DNA from: an uncultured Verrucomicrobia subdivision 3 bacterium
Lineage (GTDB): Bacteria > Verrucomicrobiota > Verrucomicrobiia > Limisphaerales > UBA11358
Direction of reading: 5' to 3'
Assembly (NCBI GenBank): GCA_903922735.1
Contig: CAIXUZ010000023.1
Span: 1-64,000 of the forward strand
Length of the DNA: 64,000 nucleotides
Shown here: piece after piece, positions 26,793 through 36,770 of the stretch
How positions within the stretch are numbered: the stretch's first letter is position 1
Layout: every line of letters begins with the position of its first letter
Program-made: the position numbers and the translations under genes
Notes under the pieces: model-generated
Databases searched by the model: none
What the model was told of the DNA's origin: nothing
What the model saw: only the letters and a program-made list of their open reading frames with translations

Positions 26793-27460
26793 GAAAATCA
26801 ATTTTCGCGCGATGGCGGGCGAGCTTCTTCACCGGTCTGGCGGTGGCGCTGCCGGCGCTCCTGACGCTGGCGGTGGTGAAATGGCTGTTCGGCACCATCT
26901 CCAGCTTCACCGACACCCTGCTTTTTTTCCTCCCGCATGTGCTGGATCCAAAGGCGGTCTATGAAAACGGCCAAACCGGCGCGATGTTCTGGCATTGGAG
27001 CCTGCTGGCCCTGATGCTGGCGGTCATCCTGATTTCCACCGTCGGCGTGCTGGCGAGGTATTACATTGGCAAGCGCCTGATCGAATGGCTGGATGTGGGC
27101 ATGATGAACGTGCCGATCATGAACAAGTTTTACGGCGCGATCAAACAGGTCAACGAGGCGTTTTCCGGCAATAAAAATTCCTTCAAAACGGTCGTGCTCG
27201 TGGAATTTCCGCGCGAAGGCATGTATTCCGTTGGATTTCTCACCAGCGAGCAGCATGCCGAGGTGCAGCAAAAGACCAAGGAGCAAGTCGTCGCCGTATT
27301 TATTCCCACCACGCCGAATCCGACCTCCGGTTTTCTCGTGCTGGTGCCGGAAGGAAAAGTGACCAAGCTCGACATGAGCGTGGCGGACGGCATTAAATAC
27401 ATCGTCAGCCTCGGCTCGATTTCACCGGAGCACCTGCCAGTGGCGGAAAAACGAGGATAA
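26789..27460 (+). CDS. DUF502 family inner-membrane protein
   Basis: A 223-residue protein with two membrane helices (about residues 11-33 and 68-90) and a soluble C-terminal half. Family signatures: FFTGLAVALPALLTLAVV at the N-terminus, VPIMNKFYGAIKQVNEAF in the middle and PTTPNPTSGFLVLVPEGKV. Function is unknown in all organisms known to me. ATG overlaps the ybeY stop. Confidence 0.88.
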   Translation: MRKSIFARWRASFFTGLAVALPALLTLAVVKWLFGTISSFTDTLLFFLPHVLDPKAVYENGQTGAMFWHWSLLALMLAVILISTVGVLARYYIGKRLIEWLDVGMMNVPIMNKFYGAIKQVNEAFSGNKNSFKTVVLVEFPREGMYSVGFLTSEQHAEVQQKTKEQVVAVFIPTTPNPTSGFLVLVPEGKVTKLDMSVADGIKYIVSLGSISPEHLPVAEKRG

Positions 27461-27538
27461 AAGCTGGAGGGTGCCCCATAGAAACAACTCTCCGCCCTGC
27501 ATGTCATCGGCCATCCTTCATTCTCCATCCTCGACCCT

Positions 27539-28189
27539 GTGAAAACCGAGTCCAGCCATGGCATCATTCTGCGGACCCGCCCGCTCACGGAAACCAGCCT
27601 CATCATTCATTGGCTGACCCCCAGCTTGGGCCGGGTGGCCACTGTAGCCAAGGGCGCCCGGCGTTCCAAATCACCATTTGCCGGCAAGCTGGATTTGTTT
27701 TACGAGGCAGATTTTTCATTCAGCCGCAGCCGTCGGTCAGAATTGCACAATCTGCGCGAAGTAAAGCTGTGCCAAACGCATGGGGCGATTCGCGAGGATA
27801 TGTGTAAATTGCGACAAGCCGCTTACGCTGCCTCGTTTATCGAACAGGCGACCGAATCGGAGACGCCACTGCCGGTAATTTACAGCTTGCTGGATAGCTG
27901 GCTGCAGAGGCTCTGCCACCAGACCCTTCCGCCCCACGGGATTTTCGCTCTGGAACTCAAGCTGCTTGCCGAGTTGGGGTTGCGGCCGGATCTGAAATCA
28001 GCGCAACTGACATCCGGTTCAAAAAAAATCTCGCAATTGTTATTGGCAGCCGACTGGCCCCGAATTCGGCAAGTAAAACCGACGTCCGCCCAGACGGACG
28101 AATTGCGCCAATGGCTGCACGATTTTTTGATTGTTCACCTCGGCAAACCACCCCGCGGCCGCACGACGGCAACCGCCGAAAGTAATTGA
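27539..28189 (+). CDS. recO: DNA repair protein RecO
   Basis: A 216-residue mediator of RecA loading in the RecFOR pathway. The N-terminal OB-fold region ESSHGIILRTRPLTETSLIIHWLTP, followed by GRVATVAKGARRSKSPFAGKLDLFYEAD, is diagnostic. The usual zinc-finger cysteines of the C-terminal half are absent, as in many RecO proteins. GTG start at 27539. It is slightly shorter than E. coli RecO (242). Confidence 0.88.
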   Translation: MKTESSHGIILRTRPLTETSLIIHWLTPSLGRVATVAKGARRSKSPFAGKLDLFYEADFSFSRSRRSELHNLREVKLCQTHGAIREDMCKLRQAAYAASFIEQATESETPLPVIYSLLDSWLQRLCHQTLPPHGIFALELKLLAELGLRPDLKSAQLTSGSKKISQLLLAADWPRIRQVKPTSAQTDELRQWLHDFLIVHLGKPPRGRTTATAESN

Positions 28190-28264
28190 AATTGCTTCCG
28201 TCCCGGCGCTGATTATATTCGGCATATCAAAACTGCGGACCGAATCATCAAGAAGTTTTCCAGC

Positions 28265-30628
28265 TTGCGCATGCAACTGGTGGCCAGTGTGTTTTTGTGG
28301 ATTTCGCCGGCTCTGCTTCTCATCTTCATCATCAATCAGGAATGGTTCTGGCTATACGCCCCGGAATCTTTGCGCCAATATGCCTCAGGCGTATCGTGGG
28401 GAAGCTTCATCGTCGGGCTTTTGGCCTTGTTTGCGGCGTGGTATGGCGGCGAACATTTCATTTTACGGCAGGTCCGGGCACTGGCCAAAACTGCGCAACA
28501 ACTCATCAAAGGAAATCTTGATGCTCGCACCGGCCTGAAAAACGCCGAGGGTGAACTCGGCCAGCTCGCCGCGACATTTGATGGACTGGCCGATTCACTT
28601 CAAAAACGCCAAAAAGAACGGGATCGGGCGGAGCAAAAATTGCTGGATCAAGCGCACCAACAAACCATCGTAGCCGCGCTGGGCCAGTGCGCCCTGACGA
28701 ATAATGATTTGAACGCGCTGTTCACCCAGGGCGCCTTGTTGACCAGCCAGATGCTGCTGATTGAATACGCCGCTGTGTTCCAACGCCTGCCGGACGGGCG
28801 TTTATTGATGCTGGCGGGAAGCGGCTGGAAATCCGACCAAACCGGCCAGGCAATTCCTTTTGATGAAACCACTTCGCAGGCCGGATTCAGCGCCGGCACC
28901 GGCGAGGTCGCCGTGGTGGCGAATTACCCGGCCCAATCCCAATTCCAACTGCAACCCCTGCTGGCCGAGCACGGGGTGGTCAGCGGCGTGACCGCCGCCA
29001 TCCCGACGCGCGGCCGGCCGTTCGGCGTGCTGGCGGTTTTTTCGACGCATCGCCGTGAATTTGGTTCCGAGGAAATCCAGTTTTTACTGGCCGCCGCCAA
29101 CACGATTGGCATGGCGGCGGAACGCAAACGCGCCGAAATGGCGATGCAGCAACTGGCCGCGTTCGTGAAGGAAAACCCCAATCCTGCTCTCGAACTGGAT
29201 GCCGGCGGCGAGGTGAATTACTTCAACGGAGCAGCGCAGCAACTGGCGTTGTCGGTCGGGAAATCGCATCCGCGCGAAATTCTGCCGGAAAATTACGGCG
29301 CGATTGCCGCTGAATGTCTGGCAACCGGCCGGAGCCGGTCCGATTTGGAAACGCGCATCGAAAAACGCACTTTGGCATGGTCGCTGCATCCGGTGCCTGC
29401 CAGCCAGGCGGTCCATTGCTATGGCGAAGAGATCACCAGCCGCTTGAATCTGGAGGAACAGCTCCGTCAGTCGCAAAAAATGGATTCCATCGGCCAGCTG
29501 GCGGCGGGCGTGGCCCATGATTTCAACAATATGCTCACCATCATCCAAGGCCAGTCGAGCAAATTGCTGACCAAAACCACCCTGGCACCGGATGATCTCG
29601 ACGCCATTCTCACCGTCTATGGCGCCGCGGAGCGGGCCGCCGGATTGACCCGGCAACTCCTCATGTTCACCCGCAAAAACGTGATACAGCCAAAGCCGAT
29701 TGATATGCGGCAGCTGATTGGCAACCTGAACAAAATGCTTTGCCGGATGCTGGGGGAAACCATTTCACTGCACTTTGAACCGCCCGCAAAGATCGCCAAT
29801 ATCTACGGTGATCATGGCATGCTGGAACAGGTGTTGATGAACCTTGCGGTCAATGCCCATGACGCGATGCCCCACGGCGGCACCCTCACCATCGCGCTGG
29901 ATGATTTTGAGGTGAAGGCAGAATATGCCAGTCAACATCCGGATGCGCGGGCTGGACAATTTGTGCGGCTACAAGTGACGGACACCGGCTGCGGCATGAG
30001 TGCGGGGGTGCGCGCCCGGATTTTTGAGCCTTTCTTCACAACAAAGGAAGTCGGCAAAGGCACCGGCCTGGGCCTGGCTACGGTTTTCGGTATCGTCAAA
30101 CAGCACTCCGGCTGGGTTGAAGTCACCAGCGAAACCGGGCATGGCAGCACCTTCACTGTTTATTTTCCCGCCAGCAAAGAGGTTTTGCCGGATGAGCCAA
30201 AGGCTATTTTGTCGTCCCAGGCGGTTACGAAAGGATCGGAAACCGTGCTGGTGGTGGAAGATGAGATGATTTTGCGAGAAATGGCCCGTGATTTTCTCGC
30301 CGAATGCGGCTACCAAATATTGGAAGCCGGATCCGGACGCGAAGCCCGGCGCATCTGGCAGCAGCACCGCCATGAAATCCACCTGCTCCTCACCGACATG
30401 AAAATGCCCGAAGGCATGTCCGGCCTGGAGTTGGCTGAACAAATGTTGCAGGAGCAGCCGGAGCTGAAAGTCATCTTCACCAGCGGCTATTCTGACGACG
30501 TGGTCAGTACGGAATTTCTGGCCCGAACCAACTCGCGCTTTCTCGCCAAACCTTACTCTTATTCCGACCTGACCCGGATGGTCCGCGAATGTCTCGACAG
30601 CAAAACCACCCCCACGGTTCCCGGCTAG
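28265..30628 (+). CDS. Hybrid sensor histidine kinase/response regulator
   Basis: A 787-residue membrane kinase. Two N-terminal membrane segments (about 5-23 and 38-58) are followed by a HAMP-like region (60-115), a coiled coil, a GAF-like domain (130-280), a PAS-like region (295-385) and the histidine kinase core with phospho-acceptor H418 (SIGQLAAGVAHDFNNML). HATPase boxes NLAVNAHDAMP, DTGCGM and GLGLATVFGIVKQHSG follow. A C-terminal receiver domain carries D711 (LLLTDMKMPEG). Start uncertain: TTG 28265 or ATG 28271 are late relative to the first helix. No separate response regulator is adjacent; its stop overlaps the stop of convergent proS. Signal unknown. Confidence 0.88.
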   Translation: MRMQLVASVFLWISPALLLIFIINQEWFWLYAPESLRQYASGVSWGSFIVGLLALFAAWYGGEHFILRQVRALAKTAQQLIKGNLDARTGLKNAEGELGQLAATFDGLADSLQKRQKERDRAEQKLLDQAHQQTIVAALGQCALTNNDLNALFTQGALLTSQMLLIEYAAVFQRLPDGRLLMLAGSGWKSDQTGQAIPFDETTSQAGFSAGTGEVAVVANYPAQSQFQLQPLLAEHGVVSGVTAAIPTRGRPFGVLAVFSTHRREFGSEEIQFLLAAANTIGMAAERKRAEMAMQQLAAFVKENPNPALELDAGGEVNYFNGAAQQLALSVGKSHPREILPENYGAIAAECLATGRSRSDLETRIEKRTLAWSLHPVPASQAVHCYGEEITSRLNLEEQLRQSQKMDSIGQLAAGVAHDFNNMLTIIQGQSSKLLTKTTLAPDDLDAILTVYGAAERAAGLTRQLLMFTRKNVIQPKPIDMRQLIGNLNKMLCRMLGETISLHFEPPAKIANIYGDHGMLEQVLMNLAVNAHDAMPHGGTLTIALDDFEVKAEYASQHPDARAGQFVRLQVTDTGCGMSAGVRARIFEPFFTTKEVGKGTGLGLATVFGIVKQHSGWVEVTSETGHGSTFTVYFPASKEVLPDEPKAILSSQAVTKGSETVLVVEDEMILREMARDFLAECGYQILEAGSGREARRIWQQHRHEIHLLLTDMKMPEGMSGLELAEQMLQEQPELKVIFTSGYSDDVVSTEFLARTNSRFLAKPYSYSDLTRMVRECLDSKTTPTVPG

Positions 30629-32337
30629 ACGCAGATTAATTTCAAAACCGAGTCCACCGCTTCTTCAATCTTGACGAATTGCACCGCCCCGGTGCGCGGT
30701 TTGATCTCCACTTCACCATTCAACAATGACTTTTCGCCCAGCGCGATGCGGATGGGAAAGCCGACCAGTTCCGAATCCTTGAATTTCACGCCCGGCCGCT
30801 CGTCGCGGTCGTCGAGAATCACATCCACGCCGCGCGCGGTCAGCTCCGCATAAAACTTCTCCGCCATCTGCATCGCCTGACTGTCTGGCGCGACGGCCAG
30901 CGGCGTGATGCACACCTGATACGGCGCGACGCTCAACGGCCAGATGATGCCATCTTTGTCGTTCCCCTGCTCGATCACCGCCTGCAAAGTGCGCGTGACC
31001 CCGATGCCATAGCAGCCCATCACGCTGGGCTTGCGCGAACCATCCATGTCGAGGAAGGTCGCATTCAGCTTCTCGCTGTATTTCGTGCCGAGCTTGAAGA
31101 CGTGGCCCACCTCGATGGCGCGGCGAATCTTCAGCGGCTTGGCGCACTTGGCGCACGGCTCACCGGCGGAAACAGTGCGCAGGTCGAACCACGCCGTCAC
31201 CTTGATGTCCCGTTCGATGGAAACGTTCTTCATGTGGAAACCGTCTTCGTTGGCACCGGTGGTCATGTCGTTGGCGCCCTGCAAACGCCCGTCGGCAAAC
31301 ACGCTCACGCTCGCGGGAACATTCACGACGGCACCCAGCGAACCCGGCCGGGCGCCTAGCGTTGCCACACATTCCTCCGGCGTCGCCGGCCGCACCGCCA
31401 CTGCACCGGTGCGCGCCATCAACTTCGTTTCATTCAATTGATCATCGCCGCGAATCAGGATTAAAATGATTTTTGAATCGGCGACATAAACCAGCGTCTT
31501 GATTTGGCGGTTGGCGGGAACTTTGTAAGGATCCTTGCTCAAGGCCTCAATCGTCACCACCCCGGGGGTGGCAAACTTCTCGATGGCGGGACCCATGTCG
31601 CGCGCCGCGGTTTTTGGAATGCCGCTGGTCGCTTTCTCGATGTTAGCCGCGTAGCCGCAGGCCTCGCAGAACGCCACCTCGTTTTCACCGGTCTCGGCGG
31701 GCACCATGAATTCATGCGAGTAATTGCCGCCGATGACGCCGGTGTCCGCCTCCACCGGAAACGCCTTCAGCCCGCAGCGGGCGAAGATGCGCGTGTAGGC
31801 GTCATACATTTTCTTATATGCCGCCATGGCGCCTTCATCCGTGGTGTCGAAGGAATACGCGTCCTTCATGATGAATTCCTTGGCGCGCATCAGGCCGAAG
31901 CGCGGGCGGATCTCGTCGCGGAATTTCAGGCTGATCTGATAAAAGTTCTTCGGCAACTGGCGGTAGGAATTGATCTCGTTCGCGGCGAGCGTGGTGATGA
32001 CCTCCTCGGCGGTGGGGCTTAAAAACCATTGGCGACCGGAACTATCCTTGACCTTGAACAGCACGTTGCTGGCGGTCTCAGCACGACCGCTCGCCTCCCA
32101 TATCTCCGGCGGCTGGAGCGCGGGCATGAGCACTTCATTGGCCCCGGCGCGGTCCATTTCCTCACGAATGATCTGTTCGACCTTGCGCAAGGCACGCAGG
32201 CCGAGCGGCAAAAAAGTATAAACGCCGCCGGCAAGCTTGCGGATGAGTCCCGCGCGCAGCAGCAGTTTATGGGAAACGATTTCCGCGTCGGAGGGCGCTT
32301 CGCGGAGCGTCGGTATCAATGTTTGGGTCCACTTCAT
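30625..32337 (-). CDS. proS: Prolyl-tRNA synthetase
   Basis: Class II synthetase of 570 residues charging tRNA-Pro. The bacterial-type architecture is intact: motif 1 and 2 region (REEMDRAGANEVLMPALQPPEIW, then KDSSGRQWFLSPTAEEVIT), a central editing (INS) domain (residues ~230-390) and motif 3 MGCYGIGVTRTLQAVIEQ with the anticodon-binding domain after it. ATG at 32337; a TATAAT box ends nine bases before it, so the message may be leaderless. Convergent with the hybrid kinase gene. Confidence 0.95.
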   Translation of the reverse strand: MKWTQTLIPTLREAPSDAEIVSHKLLLRAGLIRKLAGGVYTFLPLGLRALRKVEQIIREEMDRAGANEVLMPALQPPEIWEASGRAETASNVLFKVKDSSGRQWFLSPTAEEVITTLAANEINSYRQLPKNFYQISLKFRDEIRPRFGLMRAKEFIMKDAYSFDTTDEGAMAAYKKMYDAYTRIFARCGLKAFPVEADTGVIGGNYSHEFMVPAETGENEVAFCEACGYAANIEKATSGIPKTAARDMGPAIEKFATPGVVTIEALSKDPYKVPANRQIKTLVYVADSKIILILIRGDDQLNETKLMARTGAVAVRPATPEECVATLGARPGSLGAVVNVPASVSVFADGRLQGANDMTTGANEDGFHMKNVSIERDIKVTAWFDLRTVSAGEPCAKCAKPLKIRRAIEVGHVFKLGTKYSEKLNATFLDMDGSRKPSVMGCYGIGVTRTLQAVIEQGNDKDGIIWPLSVAPYQVCITPLAVAPDSQAMQMAEKFYAELTARGVDVILDDRDERPGVKFKDSELVGFPIRIALGEKSLLNGEVEIKPRTGAVQFVKIEEAVDSVLKLICV

Positions 32338-32663
32338 GTGTCTAAATTATACTGGTTTACAAATATCCGTTAATCCTGTTTAAGGGCGTAAAATATAGTG
32401 ATTTGCAATACGAACAAGGGAATTTTACCGTTTTGATTATGGGCAATGCAATCCTCGCTCCACAGCGTTAAACAATTTCTGTCCATGCTCTAATTTGGCA
32501 ATATCCGGAGCCAACTGACCCACTCTCGTTTTCTGGCCAGCAATCCTTCAGTTTAGTGGATAGAAATAGCGAATTTTCTCAATCAAAAAATGGTCACCAT
32601 GTCTGCAAATAGATGGCTCATGATCCCTCCAAAATAAGATAAATGTCCATGCCATGGGCACGC
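32338..32663. other. AT-rich gap between proS and the alpha/beta-hydrolase gene
   Basis: Apart from the putative proS promoter at 32346-32373 I see no gene, repeat or structured RNA. The hydrolase gene ends at 32664 and no intrinsic terminator with a T-run follows it. Confidence 0.5.
32346..32373 (-). promoter_or_regulatory. Putative proS promoter (-35 TTAACG, -10 TATAAT)
   Basis: On the minus strand a perfect TATAAT (32351-32346) is preceded at 16 bases by TTAACG (32373-32368), four of six matches to TTGACA. Transcription would begin within a few bases of the proS ATG at 32337, so the mRNA would have no leader. Sequence match only. Confidence 0.45.
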
Positions 32664-34802
32664 TTACTTGATCATGATTTCCCATTGCTCGCCGAAGAAG
32701 TCTGCCGCCACGACGCCTTTGCCACCGACACGCTCGCCGAGCGGCACGCTCAGATCGAGGATGGCCCAGTCCGGGAGTTTCGGGGTCTGTTGGGCATTGG
32801 ACAGGCTGGCGTATTGCGGGAAGGTAAAACCGGAGTTGATGACCACGTATCTCGACGGGTTCAGCGGGTTGGGGTAGATAAACGCGGGCACGTTCTTGGT
32901 GGCGTCGTAGATCTGGTCGCCGACTTTGATTTCCTGCGCGCTCCATTTGACGGGCAAACGGTCGGCGATGCGGGCCAGAAGCCGGTTTGACGAGGGGTCG
33001 CCCCAGAGGATGAGGTTACGGTTCTTGATATCATCATCCATGATGGCGGAATCGTCCTTCACACGCGGCTCGCCACGGAAGAATCGCCGCCAGTGGAATA
33101 CGGCTTCGGCCAGCCCCGTCTTCGCCCATTGGCCAACCGCCGCATTCAACGGCTGGCCCGTAGGCCGGACCATCACGAACGAGTCCGTGAAGGCGTCATC
33201 AATCGGCCCCTGAAGATTGTGGCGCTTGGCAATTTCTGATTTGCGATTTCCAATTTCTGACGCAGCCGCCAGCGCCCACTGGCCGTTGGCTGTGACCAGG
33301 CGAGCCGACCACTTCGCGCTGGGAACTACTGCGGGGCCGTCCACTTTCTGATTGTCAATGCTGATGCGCGGCCGGCTATTCCTGAAACCATCTGGCCCAG
33401 GAGCAAGAGTGATTCCCGCCACATTGCTCACTTTCAGCGATATGCCTTCCGCCGTCAGTTCAGCCTCAACCCTTGCCGGCTCCCACTGTTTCTCCATCGC
33501 ATCAATCGTCACCCAGTGCGCGGAGTTGAACTTCAACGAGCAGGTCACCAGCGTCACCCGCTTCGGCTGATGCACAATCCCCTTGTTCACGGCCTCATCC
33601 ACCAATTTCGCCACGACCTTCTTGGCTTCCGGCTCGTAAGCATGAGCGGTGTTGGGCCCGATGATGTGGGTCATCTTCACGCCCTCCTTGAGCAGCGCAG
33701 CCCCCATGAGGTCGGCGGCGGCTTTTTGCGCGTCAATCTCCCCGCTGTAGGCCACGAGCGTGGTGTTGACGAAGTTGACGGGGCACGCGAGCGGGTCGTA
33801 GAGATTCCAGAGCTTCTGCTCCCACCACGGAACGGTGTCGAGCTTGTCGCCTAGCTTCTGGTAGTTCTTGACGTCCACAAAGCCCGCCCCGGGATTCACG
33901 GCCGCGAACTGGTCCGGATGATGGGCACCGAGGTGCCATGCGCCCGCGCCGCCCATTGAGAAGCCGCGCATGGCGAGCCGGCGGCGGTCAATCGGGTAGT
34001 GCTTCGCCACATTTTCGAGTCCTTCCCACACGTCCGTCTCGCCCGCGAATTTGAAGGCGTTCATGAAACGGCCATAAGGTTCCAGCACGAATGCGTCGTC
34101 CGGCAGGAACGCGCTGAGGCCGCGCAACTGGCCCTCAATGAACGCCACCTCGTTCAATGTGTCGCCGCGCCCGTGCAGCCAGATGTCCAGGCGACGCGGC
34201 TGGTCGCCGCCGACGAGATAGGACACCGGCACCCTCAGGCCGTAAGGCTGCACCGAGCCGTCGATGCGCGACACATAGCCGCGCACCACCGTTATCTGCG
34301 TGACCGGTGCCGGCGTGGTTTTTTTCCGGCGGGCGGCTTCGGCGGCGGCGGCCTCCGTCGGGATCTTCAACGCAAGCAAGCCGGCCTTGGTGTTCCACGG
34401 CGCCAGACCAGCGGCGAGTTGCTGCGCGCGCTCCGTGCCTTGCTGGAGCAGAATGCGCGCGGAGTTGAACTGGTTCGTGTTGTTGAAAATATCGTCCTCC
34501 AGGGCGTAGCGAACGGCATTATGGTAAATTTGGACGTCGGGCAGCAGGGCGAGGAGTTCCGGCTTGTTTTTGAGCGCGACGGGCAAAGCTTCGATCAGTT
34601 TGCTCAGCGAGGCGACTCCCGCCGTCAGCTCGGCCCTCACCTCGGGCGGCACGACCACGCCGGGCGGCGGGTTTAGCTTGTGGGGATTGGGCTGGAATTT
34701 GGGTCCCAAAGCCTTCGGCGCCGCCGCGCCAGCCGGCACGAGCGACAACCCAGAAATCAGCAAGATGGACAATAGCTTACTAATAAGAATTTTTGTTTTC
34801 AT
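32664..34802 (-). CDS. Secreted alpha/beta-hydrolase, prolyl-oligopeptidase-like
   Basis: A 712-residue exported protein with a clear signal peptide (MKTKILISK, hydrophobic core, cleavage near AGAAA). The alpha/beta-hydrolase core spans about residues 180-420 with nucleophile S282 (RGFSMGGAGAW), an acid in YSGEID and histidine in IGPNTAHAYEP. The N-terminal helical part and the ~290-residue C-terminal beta-rich part have no name I can give; GDDQ/RLLARI-type segments occur near the end. Family members are annotated as peptidases, but many such proteins in polysaccharide loci are esterases. It is divergent from the sodium:solute symporter, so an acetyl- or feruloyl-esterase role on plant polysaccharide is plausible but unproven. 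Confidence 0.7.
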   Translation of the reverse strand: MKTKILISKLLSILLISGLSLVPAGAAAPKALGPKFQPNPHKLNPPPGVVVPPEVRAELTAGVASLSKLIEALPVALKNKPELLALLPDVQIYHNAVRYALEDDIFNNTNQFNSARILLQQGTERAQQLAAGLAPWNTKAGLLALKIPTEAAAAEAARRKKTTPAPVTQITVVRGYVSRIDGSVQPYGLRVPVSYLVGGDQPRRLDIWLHGRGDTLNEVAFIEGQLRGLSAFLPDDAFVLEPYGRFMNAFKFAGETDVWEGLENVAKHYPIDRRRLAMRGFSMGGAGAWHLGAHHPDQFAAVNPGAGFVDVKNYQKLGDKLDTVPWWEQKLWNLYDPLACPVNFVNTTLVAYSGEIDAQKAAADLMGAALLKEGVKMTHIIGPNTAHAYEPEAKKVVAKLVDEAVNKGIVHQPKRVTLVTCSLKFNSAHWVTIDAMEKQWEPARVEAELTAEGISLKVSNVAGITLAPGPDGFRNSRPRISIDNQKVDGPAVVPSAKWSARLVTANGQWALAAASEIGNRKSEIAKRHNLQGPIDDAFTDSFVMVRPTGQPLNAAVGQWAKTGLAEAVFHWRRFFRGEPRVKDDSAIMDDDIKNRNLILWGDPSSNRLLARIADRLPVKWSAQEIKVGDQIYDATKNVPAFIYPNPLNPSRYVVINSGFTFPQYASLSNAQQTPKLPDWAILDLSVPLGERVGGKGVVAADFFGEQWEIMIK

Positions 34803-35177
34803 GACTCGTGTTGAATGATCACTTCGCGGTCAAACGATTGATTGGCGCCCCACTAAGATGTTTGCCATGAAAGTGTGTTCTATCCCGGTTCATAGAAGCA
34901 ATTATATTTCCGCGTTTTCAATAAGCGCTGGATTGCCTCTGAATTAAATGGTGTGATTATATCGCCCGCCTTCCACCATAAACGGTCTCATCGATAGCGG
35001 AATGTCTAGCGGGGGCGAATCACCATCAGGCACACATTCTCCTCACCAACGACTTCATGGACGACCATTCAACTGCGCGCCGGTTGTTGGTTAAAAAATG
35101 CGCAAATTGTTCCTGCTTTGCGCAAAATGGCGGTAGGAGCGAAACAGCAGAGAGTTTATCTTAATGGGTGACACGCT
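34803..35177. other. Divergent promoter region between hydrolase and symporter
   Basis: A 375-base control region separating the hydrolase (minus) and the symporter (plus). The paired operator at 35099-35126 lies near the symporter end. The remainder contains no gene or clear repeat. Confidence 0.55.
35099..35126. promoter_or_regulatory. Paired regulator-binding motif upstream of the symporter operon
   Basis: TGCGCAAA at 35099-35106 and again at 35119-35126 (context TTTGCGCAAAA), start-to-start spacing 20 bp. The same pair with the same spacing occurs at 45615-45642 beside the XylR-type regulator gene. It ends 51 bases before the symporter ATG. Two copies on one helix face fit binding by a dimer of an AraC-type DNA-binding protein; each TTTGCGCAAA is also palindromic, so a LacI-like operator is the alternative. 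Confidence 0.55.
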
Positions 35178-36761
35178 ATGTTTAACGCTAAAATATCCAC
35201 CCTCGACCTGATCGTTATGGCGGTTTATCTGGTTGCCATCGTCGGCTGGGGATTGTTCAACTCGAAACGCAAAAATGCGGAGGATTATTTCCTGGGCGGG
35301 CGCGGCATGCCGTGGTTCGTGGTCGGGCTTTCGATGTTTGCCACGGTGGTTTCCAGTTCATCGCTCGTCGGCTGGTCGGGCGATGCGTACAACACAGGCA
35401 TTTCGGTTTTTAATTACGGCATCTCGGCGGCCATCCTGCCCATTGTTTTCTTCCTCGTGTTTTTCCTGCCATTTTACCTGCGGAACAAGATTTACACCCT
35501 GCCGGAATTTCTTGAAGGCCGCTTTGATGCCCGCAGCCGAACTTACCTTTCGGTGCTGACGGTCATCGGCTATATGTTCGCCGACCTGGCAGTGACGTTG
35601 TATGCCGGCTCGCTGATGCTGCACATGGTTTTCCCGCAATTCAGCCTCCCGGTTTTAATCTGGGGGCTGGCCATTCTCGGCGCTTCTTACACGCTCGTCG
35701 GCGGATTGTCCGCCGTGATGCGCGTGGAATTGATCCAGGCCTTCGTGCTGATGGGCGGCTCGGCGATTTTGACTTTCACCGCGTTTTCAAAAGCGGGCGG
35801 CTGGTCGGCGGTCATGCACGCAGCACCGCCGGGACATTTGAGTCTGATCCGGCCATTGAACGATCCTTCCGTGCCATGGCCGGCGTTGTTCATCAGCCTG
35901 CCGCTGGCGGGGTTTTATTTCTGGGGCTTGAGTCAGACGATGGTGCAACGCACGCTGAGCGCCCGCGACACCAACCACGGCCGCTGGGGCAATCTGCTGG
36001 CGGGCGGGTTGAACTTCGTGATTTTTTTCCTGATGATCCTGCCGGGCATCGCCGGGCGCGTGCTGTATCCGAATCTGGAAAAAGGCGATCAAGTTTATCC
36101 CAAGCTCGTTTTTGAAATGCTGCCACCGGGCATTTTGGGTCTCGTTTTGATTGGCTTCGTCGCCGCGATGACCTCGGTGCTGACCTCCACGCTCAACTCC
36201 GCGCAGACGCTGGTGACGATGGACCTGGTGAGCAAGCTGCGTCCCAATATGACGGGCCGGCAGCAGGTGGTCGCCGGCAGCACGGCCGGCATCATCATCA
36301 TTACCGTCGCGGCCATTTGGGCGCCGCACATTCAGCAGTTCGATTCCATCGTGAAATATTTCCAGCAAATCCTCGCCTACATGGCGCCGCCGGTGGTGGC
36401 GGTGTTCCTCACCGGCCTGTTCTGGAAACGCGCCAGCGCCACGGGCGCCTTTGCCGGTCTGCTTTCCGGCCTGGTGATTGGCGTCAGCCTGATGTTCGGC
36501 ATCAAATACACGCCGCTGGCGAGCTGGAATTTCCTCTACGTCGCACCGGTCGTCTTGATTTTGTCGCTCATTATCATCGCCGCGGTCAGTCTGCTGACCG
36601 CGCCGCCGAGCGCGCGGGTGGTAGAGCGGTTCGTCTGGAACATGTCATTCTTCCGCGAGGAATCGAAAGAGCTGGCCGGTCTGCCGTGGTTCAAAAACTT
36701 CCGCGTGCTGTCCGTGCTGCTGCTGCTGGCGGCGGTCATCTTTGTTTTCATCTGGCGTTAA
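35178..36761 (+). CDS. Sodium:solute symporter (SSS family), putative sugar importer
   Basis: A 527-residue inner-membrane protein with about thirteen hydrophobic segments and the SSS family layout: AVYLVAIVGWGLFNSKRKNAEDYFLGGRGMP at the start and ATVVSSSSLVGWSGDAYNTG in the first unwound-helix region. Such proteins import sugars such as glucose, galactose or manno-oligosaccharides with Na+. It heads a run with GH130, GH-A and GH92 genes, 9 bases before the GH130 start, so it probably imports mannose-containing oligosaccharides. ATG with a conserved MFNAKISTLDLIVM start. Controlled by the putative operator 51 bases upstream. Confidence 0.88.
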   Translation: MFNAKISTLDLIVMAVYLVAIVGWGLFNSKRKNAEDYFLGGRGMPWFVVGLSMFATVVSSSSLVGWSGDAYNTGISVFNYGISAAILPIVFFLVFFLPFYLRNKIYTLPEFLEGRFDARSRTYLSVLTVIGYMFADLAVTLYAGSLMLHMVFPQFSLPVLIWGLAILGASYTLVGGLSAVMRVELIQAFVLMGGSAILTFTAFSKAGGWSAVMHAAPPGHLSLIRPLNDPSVPWPALFISLPLAGFYFWGLSQTMVQRTLSARDTNHGRWGNLLAGGLNFVIFFLMILPGIAGRVLYPNLEKGDQVYPKLVFEMLPPGILGLVLIGFVAAMTSVLTSTLNSAQTLVTMDLVSKLRPNMTGRQQVVAGSTAGIIIITVAAIWAPHIQQFDSIVKYFQQILAYMAPPVVAVFLTGLFWKRASATGAFAGLLSGLVIGVSLMFGIKYTPLASWNFLYVAPVVLILSLIIIAAVSLLTAPPSARVVERFVWNMSFFREESKELAGLPWFKNFRVLSVLLLLAAVIFVFIWR

Positions 36762-36770
36762 AATATTTTT

